34,588 bases of DNA from Hyaloperonospora brassicae. Taxonomy: Eukaryota > Oomycota > Peronosporomycetes > Peronosporales > Peronosporaceae. A model generated the notes under the pieces. The model was not told where the DNA came from, searched no databases, and was given only the letters and a program-made list of their open reading frames with translations. The stretch covers positions 1 to 34,588 of the forward strand of contig CANTFL010000702.1 in assembly GCA_947650285.1 (NCBI GenBank), given 5' to 3'. Positions 1 through 8,973 of the stretch are shown here, piece by piece (within the stretch, counting starts at the first letter, position 1; each line of letters opens with the position of its first letter). The translations under genes were made by a program, and so were the position numbers.

Positions 1-34
1 GCCATGAGACAAGGATGATTGGTGGTCTAAGACC

Positions 35-1000
35 TTGAGGGATACGCGCAATGCCCATAGCGAAGCTTTGGTGAGACGTGGACCCACCTTCGCTAAGATA
101 CAAAATCATTATTGGCGCGAGCCATTGACGGATGATGTCAATGTGCTGGACACTGGTATGTCCGAGCTAAATAACTCCAATGTCAATAGCATGAATTGTG
201 AGCGTAACTTGTTCACTGTACGTGAAAAATTACGTACTCCGTTAAGTGGCACTTATGTGATGACAAATTACTGTATGCTGAAGGCATAGTTGGCCTGGGG
301 CCAAGTCATCAAGAATGTGATTCTGATGATGTGAGTCGGGTGGCACGTAAAAATCCACCGAGTGAGGGCGGCCGCGATGGTCTCTCACTAAATGTCGGTA
401 TTGACATTGTTCGCGAACAGTCGAAGCATTCAGGGCTAGGTCCACATAATGCACGTGAATTGGTACGTTTAAATTTACTGGGTGAAGTGTTCGAGGTTAT
501 TACCCCTTCACCAGATGCCGGTCAAGACATGGTCTCTCGTATTGAGCGTGCTACGGTAAATACCAACCGTGGGGAACCCATTGTCCCGGACTCTAAGAGA
601 CGTAAGGATTCCTTACAGAAATAATCTCGGCGTCGGGTGGCAACTGTAAAGCTACAAAGGTACAGACTTCACGGCGTGATAAAAGTACAAATACATTATA
701 TGCACTTGTCAGCGGAGTGACTGGTCACGTTGATGACAATATTAGTCTTGAGACTCTCCAATTTTTAGATACTCTTTTTGAGCTAAATGAATTATCGAAT
801 GGCGAGTTCAGACAAGCCTTCAAAGCAGGGAAGTTATCCGAGACAGGGATCGTTGGAGCTGATTTTGAGTTGGACTCATCCTTGTTATTGGACGAATCAG
901 TCCTTGAAGACACAAAAGCGACACTTAGTGCGAGTAGTGGATCTGCGATCCTTAATGATCCTCTTGATCAGTTCTATTATTTGGGAAAGGAGTTCTAAGA
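35..1000 (+). pseudogene. Element A: decayed region between gag/protease and RT
   Basis: Three short open stretches (35-289, 331-624 and 717-998) lie upstream of the RT. The last is acidic, rich in Leu and Ser, and leads directly into the conserved RT entry block that begins near 1001 (a DLPSVLP..RGVRHEI pattern). That is the usual place of the protease-RT linker in oomycete Gypsy pol genes. I see no clear DSG/DTG protease motif, so the protease is lost or unrecognisable. The assignment rests mainly on position. Confidence 0.5.
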
Positions 1001-2360
1001 CGTGGTGTGTAACGACCTACCGTCTGTCTTACCTCTCGATAGAGGCGTACGTCATGAGATTATATTGGTTCCTGGAACCTTACACAGCGTTTCACGGCAG
1101 TGACCTTTATTGAAGAAACAGTGTGACGTCATTGAAAAGTTCTTTTATGCAAAGCATGCGACGGGAATGGTTCGTGAGAGCAAGTTCCCCATTTCCCACC
1201 GACATTCTGCGTCAGATAGCTCAATAAATATTGGCGCATTGTCCATTCTTGCAAAAGTCTTAATGTGACCACCATCCCGGCTCGGACACGAATCCCTATT
1301 AAAGATGTCATTCAGACCAATATGGTGCGATGTACAATGTACAGTGCGCTTGACTTCGTCGATGTTTACTACCAATTTATCATGCAAGAGAGCGATATTC
1401 CGCTGACATCAGTCAGTACTACGAGCGGTATGCTCTGGGAGTGGATCGTTGTGCCTTAAGGGTTATCAAATGCCCCGGATACATTAAATTGTCCTGTGAC
1501 GCAATTGCTCAGAACTCATCAAGGCTATGCGCAAACGCACTTTGATGACATCTTTGTACATAGTCTTGCTATAAACTGTCGGTCGGATTAGAATAATTAT
1601 TATATTGACCATTTACGAGAGGTGCTCGAGTGCATGCAAACAAATGAGTTGTATGCCAACGCATTTTAGTGCGTATTGTGCAGAAGAGATACCATTTTAG
1701 GGTGCTTCATTGGGAAGTGAGGCCTTAGAAGGATACCGCTAAGTTAAAAGCTATAATTGATTGGCCGGTTACTAATGCCAAAAGGAATTGCGTAAGTGGC
1801 TTGGACTTGTCAATTACTTACACAAGTACAGTGCGAATTACGCAAATATGGATCGGCCATTATCCAATCTCCTTAGAACGTTGTGAAGTGGTGCTGGACT
1901 AGCACCGAGCATGATACTTTTTAAGATGTTACAAAGAGTTTCTTTCATGCGCCAACCTTGTCTCTGTCAGTTCCTGCGCGGCCTTTCAGTGTCGCCTGTG
2001 GCGCAGTGGAATTTACCATAGGCAGTGCTCTGTTACAAACCATGCTGAGGGACAAGAACGTGTCATTGCATTTAAGTCTGTAAAGCTTAAAACTGCTAAA
2101 ATAACCATCCAGTTCACGACAAACAGCTACTTGCAATGAAGTACACTCTCATCAATTTCAGATTACATCTGCTCAGCTCTTAGCCGGTTTTGATCGATAC
2201 AGATCATGCTTGATTTTGCACTGCGATACAGCCTCCTCATGTCTCTCATATAATGACTAGTTGGATAATGTTCTTTGCCGATAACTTTGAGGATAAGTAC
2301 AAACCAGGCAAGAGCAATTTGGTGGATGATGCGTTGTCGCGTACGCCTAAATATGAGCTT
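1001..2360 (+). pseudogene. Element A: reverse transcriptase and RNase H remnants
   Basis: The RT is recognised from a block at about 1340-1460 that reads SALDFVDVYYQ, followed by DIPLTSVSTTSGMLWEW, which holds the first catalytic Asp. An HFDDIFVHS block near 1530-1565 corresponds to the Y/F-x-D-D box. A GCF-G block follows near 1700. The end of RNase H is seen at 2253-2360 as FFADNFEDKYKPGKSNLVDDALSR, where DALSR is the usual last catalytic Asp motif. The pieces are in different frames with many stops. No functional polymerase can be made from this copy. Confidence 0.8.
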
Positions 2361-3460
2361 GATAATGTTACGACTCTGTCGTCGTCAGTTAATGACCTAA
2401 TTCGTAAAGCTTACGCCAATGATGAGTACTGTATAGCTCTGCTGCGTGCCCTTAGGAGAAAGGAGTTTAAGGACTCATACATATATTTTTCGGCACGACT
2501 ACGTGCGAGGATACATCTGTATTCCATCGATCGAGGCCTGTTGTACTACAGCACGGATGTTACAAACACTCTTCATATCGTTGTACTTCATCATGAGGAG
2601 TTAAAGTATCGCATTTTATAAGAGGCACAGGATACTGCGTTGAGCGTTCATCTCGGTCGTGAGAAGACCTATGACTTTGTGAGCCAAACGTTTGGGTGGC
2701 TTAAACTCTACAAATGGGTAAGCACGTATAGTCGTACGTGCGAAACGTGTTAGCGAATAACCCTTATCTCATGCGGAGGCGCCGCTAGCTAGTTTTCGTT
2801 TACTCAAAGGGTGTTGGGAGTCCATCAGCATGGATTTACTGCTCGTTTTACCAGAAGATTCGTATGGCGATACGGGTATTGTGTTATATGTTAATCGTTT
2901 GAGCAAGATGGCTCACTTAGCAGCTGTGCCTGATATCATTGATGGTGAAGGTGCATCCACGCTGTTTAACGATCGAAAGTTTTGACAAAACGGTTTGCAT
3001 TTGGCAGTTCATCTTTGATAGAGATCCTCGCTTCACTGGGAAGCTTCGGAAGTCCGTCGTCAAGGTACTAGACACACGACTGAACATATCCACAGCAAAT
3101 AATCCGCAGACCGATGGTCGAACCGAGCTAGTGATTTGCGTTGTAGGTGATATCTTACGCAGTGTTTGCGTCAGTACGCGAAGCGCTGAAGTTCGATGTT
3201 CCTTGTCTCTTATTTCGCGTTGAATATTGCTTTTCATGCATCTACTAGCGTTACGCTGTTCTATGTGAACAACATCACACACCCTCGCGTTACGTTAGCG
3301 CTGCCACGACGTTGTTTAGGGCTTAATGGGGGAGAGGTTGCCGATAGGCTTGCTGATGTCGGCTCTGCTACCTTTTTCCACAAACAGGTAAGCGATATTC
3401 TCGCAACGCGAATGAATGCCTTACGACAGAGGTTTCATTGTACGTTATGAGGTCGGAGAA
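2361..3460 (+). pseudogene. Element A: integrase remnants
   Basis: After the RNase H end, the open stretch 2253-2621 continues into an integrase N-terminal region. Core pieces are readable near 2880-2945 (a YVNRLSKMAHLAAVP block), 3015-3050 (DRDPRFTGK, second catalytic Asp region) and 3085-3130 (STANNPQTDGRTE, the catalytic Glu region). At 3196-3400 a further block carries ASTSVTLFYVN and GGEVADRLADV. Together these give the D,D-35-E layout of Ty3 integrases, but split over frames by indels. Confidence 0.8.
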
Positions 3461-3499
3461 CAAGTAATACTCAGTGCTAAAAACTTACCTATAAATGTA

Positions 3500-4110
3500 G
3501 CTTTTGTTGCTTTCAAGACAAAGTAGCGTCCGCGCTTTATTGGAGCATTCACGGTCGTCGCGAAGAAGGGAAATTGCGCAAACTTTTAACGTTCCGGGCA
3601 AACTGCGCACAAACCCTGTGTTCCCCGTTATCTTACTTAAGAAGTATGAAAAATATGTCCTTTCGCGAACTTGATGGTGCTTGCGCCGCGACATTTGGCC
3701 TTGCCATTGGCTGATGAATCCAAACCAGGATGTCAAGCTGAGCCTCCATCCAAGTTAGACGCAAATACAACACCTGAACGCAAGCTTGCGTCGCCTCAAG
3801 CGCACCCAAATCCAACATCTGAAATCAAGCTTGTGTCGCGTCGAGAGCACGCTTTGGGTCTTACCCAATGTGTCGCGGAGACAGTTCATTTTGAGAAGCA
3901 GATTCCCATGCTCCTCCCTCGTTACACCGACCACTGCCGACGCTTCTTGATGAGAAAGAGACCCACCAGCTTCATGAGAAGAGAATACGATAAAGACGGT
4001 GTCGAAATGGTCAATACCAGTATCTGGAGAAGTGGCGTGGGTAATCTGAGTCAGAGAACTCATGGAAATATAAGATATTGATTCGGCATAATTTCTTATA
4101 AGCCTTGGAT
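3500..4110 (+). pseudogene. Element A: integrase tail and chromodomain remnant
   Basis: A KLRTNPVFPVILLKKYE block near 3588-3650 matches the Gypsy integrase tail that precedes a chromodomain. At 4018-4075 one frame reads QYLEKWRG, a TAA stop, then SESENSWKYK, which is the aromatic-cage core of a chromodomain (Y..KW.G....NSW). The chromodomain would steer integration to modified chromatin in an active copy. Between the two blocks is a low-complexity stretch with repeated Pro, Ser and Lys codons (3700-3830). The copy is broken. Confidence 0.7.
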
Positions 4111-4229
4111 GTTTATAAACATCGCGGCAAGGGTCATCTTGGTACCGAGTATGCTTCTCACCGATAGTGTTGTAAGCTGGTGGGTTCTTGGTCACCGCTT
4201 TACCAGAAATCACTGCTTCCGGAACATTC
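4111..4229. other. Junction between two Gypsy families
   Basis: Homology to element A stops after its chromodomain, and homology to the minus-strand element C (its 11500-11600 region) begins near 4230. I see no LTR end, target duplication or gene in the 119 bp between. It is probably a deletion or insertion breakpoint. Confidence 0.45.
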
Positions 4230-4615
4230 ATAGCGTAGAGTGTGCGAGTTTGCTATTGGCCATGCTGACGGAAGATATCTGGGAACGCAAATTAGATAAC
4301 GTTGAATCTGAAGTTGAGAAGACAATGGATGTGCGATCCGGCAGATGAACTTGTTTTGGCAGAGTTCAACGCCAGTATCTGGTGGAATGGAATACAACAG
4401 GCGATCCGACATGGGTAGACGTGGAAGACTTGAACTGTGGAGCCTTGCTGCAAGATTCCGATCACGATCGAGTCGGCAAGAATCGTTTCGGGGTGATGCA
4501 ATCACACGAAACGGCGGTAGATGAACAGCCAATGTGTCGAATCGGAATTGGCCTGCAAGATGGGTGCAGAGGGGGTACTGGGAGAGAGGTGACGTGTGGC
4601 GATCCGGAGTATTGA
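4230..4615 (+). pseudogene. Element B: integrase tail and chromodomain
   Basis: Residues encoded at about 4260-4345 (LTEDIWERKLDN, then SEVEKTMDVRSGR) match the segment before the chromodomain of element C. The chromodomain follows as QYLVEWN...DPTWVDVEDLNCGALL at about 4370-4450. It is the plus-strand counterpart of 11176-11466, and the tail up to GTGREVTCGDPEY is conserved. A TGA at 4346-4348 and a frame change break it. The DNA match with C continues past the stop for roughly 90 bp into the 3' untranslated region and then ends. Confidence 0.75.
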
Positions 4616-4699
4616 AGCCCGGTCGCAATGGATGTATTTGAAGAAAGTGAAAAGGGATTTTGTTATGTGACGATCGGCGAAGAAAAGAACGATGGAGAT

Positions 4700-7000
4700 A
4701 TTCATTGAACCCTCAAATAAAAAGACTGCCTCGATCGCTATGGGCTTCTTTGGAAAAAACTTACCGTACAGGCGGGCAATCGACGTTCCTGGATGATCCT
4801 TAATGCGGGATCGAAATTGGTTGCGCCAGGGTTCAGCTGAATCCAAGCGCCTGAATGCCGAGATCAAGTCGGGAACGTTCTTCTGCGAAAAGCCAAGACC
4901 CGGATACCATGGACGCATTTCGACTGGAGAAGGGAGATGCATAAAGAAGGGAACAAGTAACAAGCCCAGGTCATAGTGTCCGTCGGTCATACCCTGAGGG
5001 ATGAAACGCAACAGCTTTTTCCACCAGTGTCCGGATCGCGATAGCCGCTGTTTGCGCTGCTGGTAAAGCTGCGACAGCTCCGGATCGCGATCGCGCTGCC
5101 GTGTATCTGCCGATACACGGCATGAGTCTCTTCCCACAGAACCTTTGATGCCGGATCTCGAATTCGCGGTACATGGATGCCAACTCTGCAAATTAACCAG
5201 TCGCTTGAATAGAGACCGGTGTGACTTGTCTCTGGTATTAGTTCCAAGGCTCTTGCCGGTAAAACGCCAATACTTAATCCGAAGTAATCAGCCGTGGAAT
5301 CCACTCGGATTCAGGCGGAGCAGAGTTGGATCGTAGCGCGGTCGGTGCGGGAAAGATGTACCCTTTCGGCCGCGTCAGGTGCCTAAATAGGATATCCACG
5401 TCCAGCTCTGCCACGCAGGTCAAGCTGACACGACGGGCCGACCACAAGTTTACGTGGTGGTGGGACTAGAATAATCAATCGCGGTATCCGGGAAACCATT
5501 CTGCGCGGGGTCTCCAGGTCGGAGCCAAGCGGTCGTTCTCAGCGGGCGGAAGCAGGGTATTCTCGGTATCCCGCGCATCGCTGGTCGTGCTGACCGATCC
5601 GTCGGAGTCGCTTGATGCTTCGCCAAAGAGGTACATCTTCGAGACTGGGTGCTTCGCAGGCGGTGCGGATCCACTCGAACGTGGGGGCGATCCAGACTTG
5701 GGACTGGGGGAATCGACTGGAATTGGGGCAGGCATCGATCCGGCAGAAGGCGGACCATTGCTCGACGATCCACGGCGCCTCGACGAAGATCGCGACCCAT
5801 ACAAGGCGGCCAGAGAGTCTTCTTCAGAAGAGTCGAACGGCTCTGCATTGGATAGCGGTGGATCGCTGGCCGGAAGCTTTTAAGCCCGCTTACTTCCAGT
5901 ATGGGAGGCGGACCGTTTCCAACTCGCGATGCTTTGAGTTGATGGATTCCGTGCTGATCCTGACGTAGCTGTAGATTCGTCCGAGCGAGTTCATCTGGAA
6001 GATCGCGTAGAGACGCGACGTGCTCCATCCGATCCGGGCGATTTTGCAGATAGCACTGATCCAGTGGATCGCGGGGACCCACCGGCTGACTTGGTCGAAG
6101 GGGTATCCGCCGATTCCGTTCCGGATCGCGTCATCTTCGCAACGCGGGGAGGCTTGATCGGGACATTGGGATCCGTGGACCTGGATCGCTTACCGATTGG
6201 GTGGGGGTAGCGGAAGCCGTGGACGGGACATTTGAAGGAATTCGGAGCGATCCAGAATCCAATCGAGACAGGTGAGCCCGGATCACGTCGCGATCGCGAA
6301 CGGCCGAGAAACACTTCTGTTCCCAACCCGATGCTTGACTGCGTAGATGATCCGCCTGGGCGTCACTATCGGCAAGGTCCATTCGCATCTGCTGCAGCTC
6401 CGCCTCTACGTTCTCTTGTGCGCGGAGGTGGTCTTGATATGTCTTCGACATGTCTTTTAACGCTATTCTGACCGTGTCAAGTTGCTCGTCAACTTTGTGG
6501 AAGAGTTGCGTGTCCTTGGATGCCTTGGATGTTGCAGCTTGGAGATCACCACTCAAATTCTGTTCCGCAGCAGCTAGGCGCAACGTCAACGCTTTCACTT
6601 GATGTCGGGTGATGAACGATTCACGAAGAAGCCGATCCTCTGCTTGTTTAAAGTTCCTTTCGTCTTCAAAGAGAGCCGTCTTGAGCTCTCGGGCCACGTG
6701 ATCTTGACCCAAGCGCTGTACCAGCTCCGTCTGGAACCCGCGCGCCTTCTCGGGCAAAGTATGACGATCGATCCAGATGCCGAGATAACGCTTTTAGACA
6801 TAGGGTGCCAATCACAAGACGATCTTGACGTAAGATCGCAATTCCGTTTGCATTCGGTCGATCTGCCGTTTCTGATCCCGACACACCTCCTCCAACGAGT
6901 GGTATTCTGCAACAAAAGCGGCCTGAAGATCTAGTTGATCGTAGAGCGCCGCGATCCCCGCAGTCAAAGTATCGCGTTCCAACAAGGATTCAGCGCCCAC
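4700..7000 (-). pseudogene. Decayed coiled-coil gene of unknown function, opposite strand within element B
   Basis: Read from 7000 downwards. The first frame holds 7000-6131, interrupted by only two stops (TGA near 6812, TAA near 6794), and is Leu/Glu/Gln/Arg-rich with heptad-like spacing (for example ERDTLTAGIAALYDQL and later VDEQLDTVRIALKDM), so probably a long coiled coil. It is followed by a Ser/Pro-rich, acidic low-complexity part (5804-5475, with KMYLFG, SDSDGSVSTTSD and WRPRAEWFPGYRD) and, in another frame, a compact C-terminal region (5060-4720) with WWKKLLRFIPQGMTDG, RPWYPGLGF, EPWRNQFRSR and KPIAIEAVFLFEG. Similar blocks are, to my recollection, common in Phytophthora repeat-associated predicted proteins, but I cannot name the family. 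It could be an extra antisense ORF of the retroelement or a separate nested insertion. Confidence 0.5.
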
Positions 7001-7122
7001 CTAACACGCAGCCAACACGACAGGCCTTCCGCCAGTCGAAACCGGCGGTGGAGGGGAAGGTAGGATCGGGTTATCAGCCTCCGAGCTGAAAGGCACGGAC
7101 GAAGCATGTCCCAATAAGCGCT

Positions 7123-7308
7123 GTGAGTGCACAGTCAATCGACACTGTATGTCGACCGCCGGTGCAGGGGACTATTGTGAAGAAGCGCAAAAGAATAATG
7201 ATGGAAAGTGTGGATCCCACCTACCGCATTGAGTGCGAGATCGAATTGATTAGTGGAGTGCGCTCGGAGATAGGCCCGTTGGAACGCTGGATGGGATCAG
7301 ACGACTGA
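7123..7308 (+). pseudogene. Element B: C-terminal protein tail running into the LTR
   Basis: A plus-strand frame crosses the polypurine tract and LTR start and ends at TGA 7306-7308. It reads VQGTIVKKRKR, then DPTYRIECEIELI and ERWMGSDD. In element C the same place reads VQGTIV...LER.MGSDD with about 69 bp deleted between, so the frame may once have been coding. The basic KKRKR cluster resembles a nuclear localisation signal. No in-frame ATG is visible upstream; a TGA lies just before the GTG at 7123. Its function is unknown. Confidence 0.3.
7161..7175 (+). promoter_or_regulatory. Polypurine tract of element B
   Basis: GGTGCAGGGGACTAT sits directly before the LTR start TGTGAAG. Element C has GGTGCAGGGGACAAT directly before its own 3' LTR. 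The conserved G-rich block and its position fit the primer for plus-strand DNA synthesis. Confidence 0.65.
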
Positions 7309-8642
7309 GTGACAGAAAACGGCTGTTGAAGTTATTCGGATTGATCTACCCAACGGTCAAGAAGGAGTATAGTCGAGGATCAATAATTGGCCGATCGCGA
7401 CCCGCGATCAAGGGCTGGGATAACTAAATTACAAGGGCTTGGATCGACAAATTACAAGGACCGGATAACTCAACGGGTGAGCATCAACCGAAGCACTGGA
7501 TTGCTAACGGCAATGGAAGATAGGTGAATATAGAATCAAGCCGGAGGAGTGGATCGCCAAGATCATCAAACATGCGAGATCTCAGAAGTGACTGTGACCC
7601 GACGGTAGATGCTCGATCAGCAACTCAAAAGATTGATCACGATCCACCCTGGGTGTGTAATTCTTGATTGTGTGGACATATAATTGCGTGTACACATAAT
7701 GGGTGTGGATCACACACCGCGGTCCACTGCACCGCGATCAACTATACCGCGATTCACAATGGAGCTATCCACTATGAAGCGGATCGAGGTGGATCACATT
7801 ATGGGTGTGGATCACATACCGCGATCCACTACCTCGCGATCCACTATACGGCGATCCACTATGGAGCGATCCACAATGAAGCGGATCGAGGTGGATCAAA
7901 TAATGGGTGTGGATCACATACAGCGAATAACTTTTCGCGATCCACTGCACCGCGATCCACTGCCTTGCGGTCCAATACGGATTGTCTGCTGTGGACCACA
8001 TGATGCAAGAAGTGAATTACATAGACAGGCGATACGATAAAGAGACCTAGCGAACAGATAGGCATGGCCATAGGTTTTGGATTTGGTCAGTTAATATTGA
8101 AGAGAATTGAATTTGCAACGAAAGACACGCGTCGACTTCTCCCGGGCGGGAAATTTGGCCTCCCATTGAATAGAGAGTCACCCGCGTCTCTGCAAGCTTT
8201 GCCACTGTATTGTTTGTCCGGGCGGAACATCAGTTGTCATCACCCCAACTGCGATAGGACGCAGGGAACCTAAAGGTTTAGATTCAAGATCGCGAGACGG
8301 CTCAAGTGGTCAGAAGGCTCGCGGATCAAGAATCACCGTTGACAAAGGCGACTCTGAGAGAGCGCCCAAGTTACAAGCGATCGAGGGAAGAATTTTCACT
8401 CGATTCAACCCACGTTTGACCGGGTGAAGAATTTCCACCCGATCAACACCTATACCCAAAACGGTCAAGTTCAGCTTCAGCTCAAGTCCACTAAGAAAAG
8501 CGCAACCCGCCCACCGACGGGTACACAAGTTGATCAAGAAGACATAAAGCACGGAATCGATGTACCTCCTCCGTTAGTCGGTCGTCTGGGAGACAGTGGA
8601 GAGTCGGGATCACAAGGAAGTTGTGATCACCACTCCACCACA
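7176..8642 (+). repeat. LTR of element B
   Basis: It begins TGTGAAGAAG and ends CACTCCACCACA, with the polypurine tract before it and the primer-binding site directly after it. From 7278 on it matches the reverse complement of 8974-10338 nearly base for base, with no net length difference. It differs at the start: the first 102 bp (7176-7277) correspond to only 33 bp in element C's LTRs. It carries a 102-bp tandem repeat at 7695-7990 and is very rich in GATC. Open frames inside it come from the repeats and are not called as genes. Confidence 0.8.
7695..7990 (+). repeat. 102-bp tandem repeat in the element B LTR
   Basis: The marker ATGGGTGTGGATCACA begins at 7699, 7801 and 7903, and ATGAAGCGGATCGAGG at 7774 and 7876, giving a period of exactly 102 bp and about three copies. 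Each copy is itself built of 14-17 bp units of the form GCGATCCACTAT. In 7741-7920 there are ten GATC sites in 180 bp. Confidence 0.85.
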
Positions 8643-8837
8643 ATGGTGCGCATGCCCGGATTTCCTGGTGACTCGGGACTTCACCGTGAGTCCCTGAGAG
8701 AAGAAAGCAAGATCAATACTGAACTTAAGATAGAAGCGCCAGCAAAAGAGGGATCTTCGCAGACGCATGAGAATGAAGGATCTCCGGATCGTCAAAGTTT
8801 TACGAGGGACTTTGACGACAAGAAAATAAAAGAGTAA
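8643..8837 (+). pseudogene. Element B: 5' end of gag (truncated)
   Basis: The frame starts at ATG 8643, which overlaps the primer-binding site, and reads MVRMPGFPGDSG, then REESKINTELKIEAPAKEG and SFTRDFDDKKIKE before TAA at 8835-8837. The same N-terminus opens gag of element C at 19233 on the minus strand, where the frame continues. Homology ends near 8851, so this is a truncated fragment. The product has no recognised domain at this end. Confidence 0.65.
8644..8659 (+). promoter_or_regulatory. Primer-binding site of element B
   Basis: TGGTGCGCATGCCCGG begins two bases after the LTR end CCACCACA. TGG is the expected complement of a tRNA 3' CCA end. Element C has TGGTGCGCGTGCCCGG at the same place. 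The priming tRNA was not identified. Confidence 0.65.
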
Positions 8838-8851
8838 TATCCGTCGCAAAT

Positions 8852-8973
8852 ATTGTGTACCACACTAATTTGAAATTTACAATATTAGTCAGTCCATATT
8901 TATCAAGATGAACGGTGAAGAAGGGCTTCTAAAGAGACGCTAAACATCAAAAATGAATAGTTAGGGATAAACG
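8852..8973. other. Spacer at the centre of the palindrome
   Basis: These 122 AT-rich bases match neither flanking element. They are probably the original target sequence between the truncated gag of B and the end of C. I see no gene here. Confidence 0.5.

Larger units (their letters stand above)
1..4110 (+). mobile_element. Decayed Ty3/Gypsy chromodomain retrotransposon (element A)
   Basis: Conserved Gypsy pol blocks occur in the usual order on the plus strand: the protease-RT linker, RT, RNase H end, integrase core and a chromodomain. Every block is broken by stops and frameshifts, and no block longer than about 120 codons stays open. The 5' end lies outside the window and no LTR is seen at the 3' end, where the sequence changes at about 4110-4230 into another Gypsy family. 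It is an old, inactive copy. The RT signature (a SALD..D.YYQ block, then an FDD box) differs from that of the second family at 8974-20412, so these are two lineages. Confidence 0.85.
4230..8851 (+). mobile_element. 3' part of a Chronos-like Gypsy element plus a tandem LTR/gag start (element B)
   Basis: Plus-strand order: integrase tail and chromodomain (4230-4615), a decayed gene on the opposite strand (7000-4700), a purine-rich tract (7161-7175), an LTR (7176-8642), a primer-binding site (8644-8659) and the first codons of gag (8643-8837). The same parts occur in the same order in element C on the minus strand, which shows they are one family. Sequence before and after a single LTR implies a tandem (LTR-sharing) array or recombination between copies. 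Homology to element C's gag ends near 8851. Confidence 0.75.

Noticed and set aside
5587..5968. Plus-strand acidic frames (for example at 5587-5883)
   Set aside because: They are the complement of the Ser/Pro-rich linker of the minus-strand coiled-coil gene, where the minus-strand reading keeps better coding character.
7695..7990. Possible CRISPR-like array
   Set aside because: Units are tandem and degenerate without unique spacers, and lie inside an LTR of a eukaryotic retrotransposon.
7668..8040. Open frames on both strands in the LTR array (repeating HY.AIH..AIH and RSTTPRST-type peptides)
   Set aside because: They follow from a 102-bp tandem repeat, a multiple of three without stops. 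They recur as mirror images in the other arm and have no start context or domain.
8424..8642. Extension of the gag frame upstream of 8643 into the LTR
   Set aside because: The open frame continues upstream only by chance within the LTR. The conserved gag N-terminus begins at the ATG on the LTR edge in both B and C.
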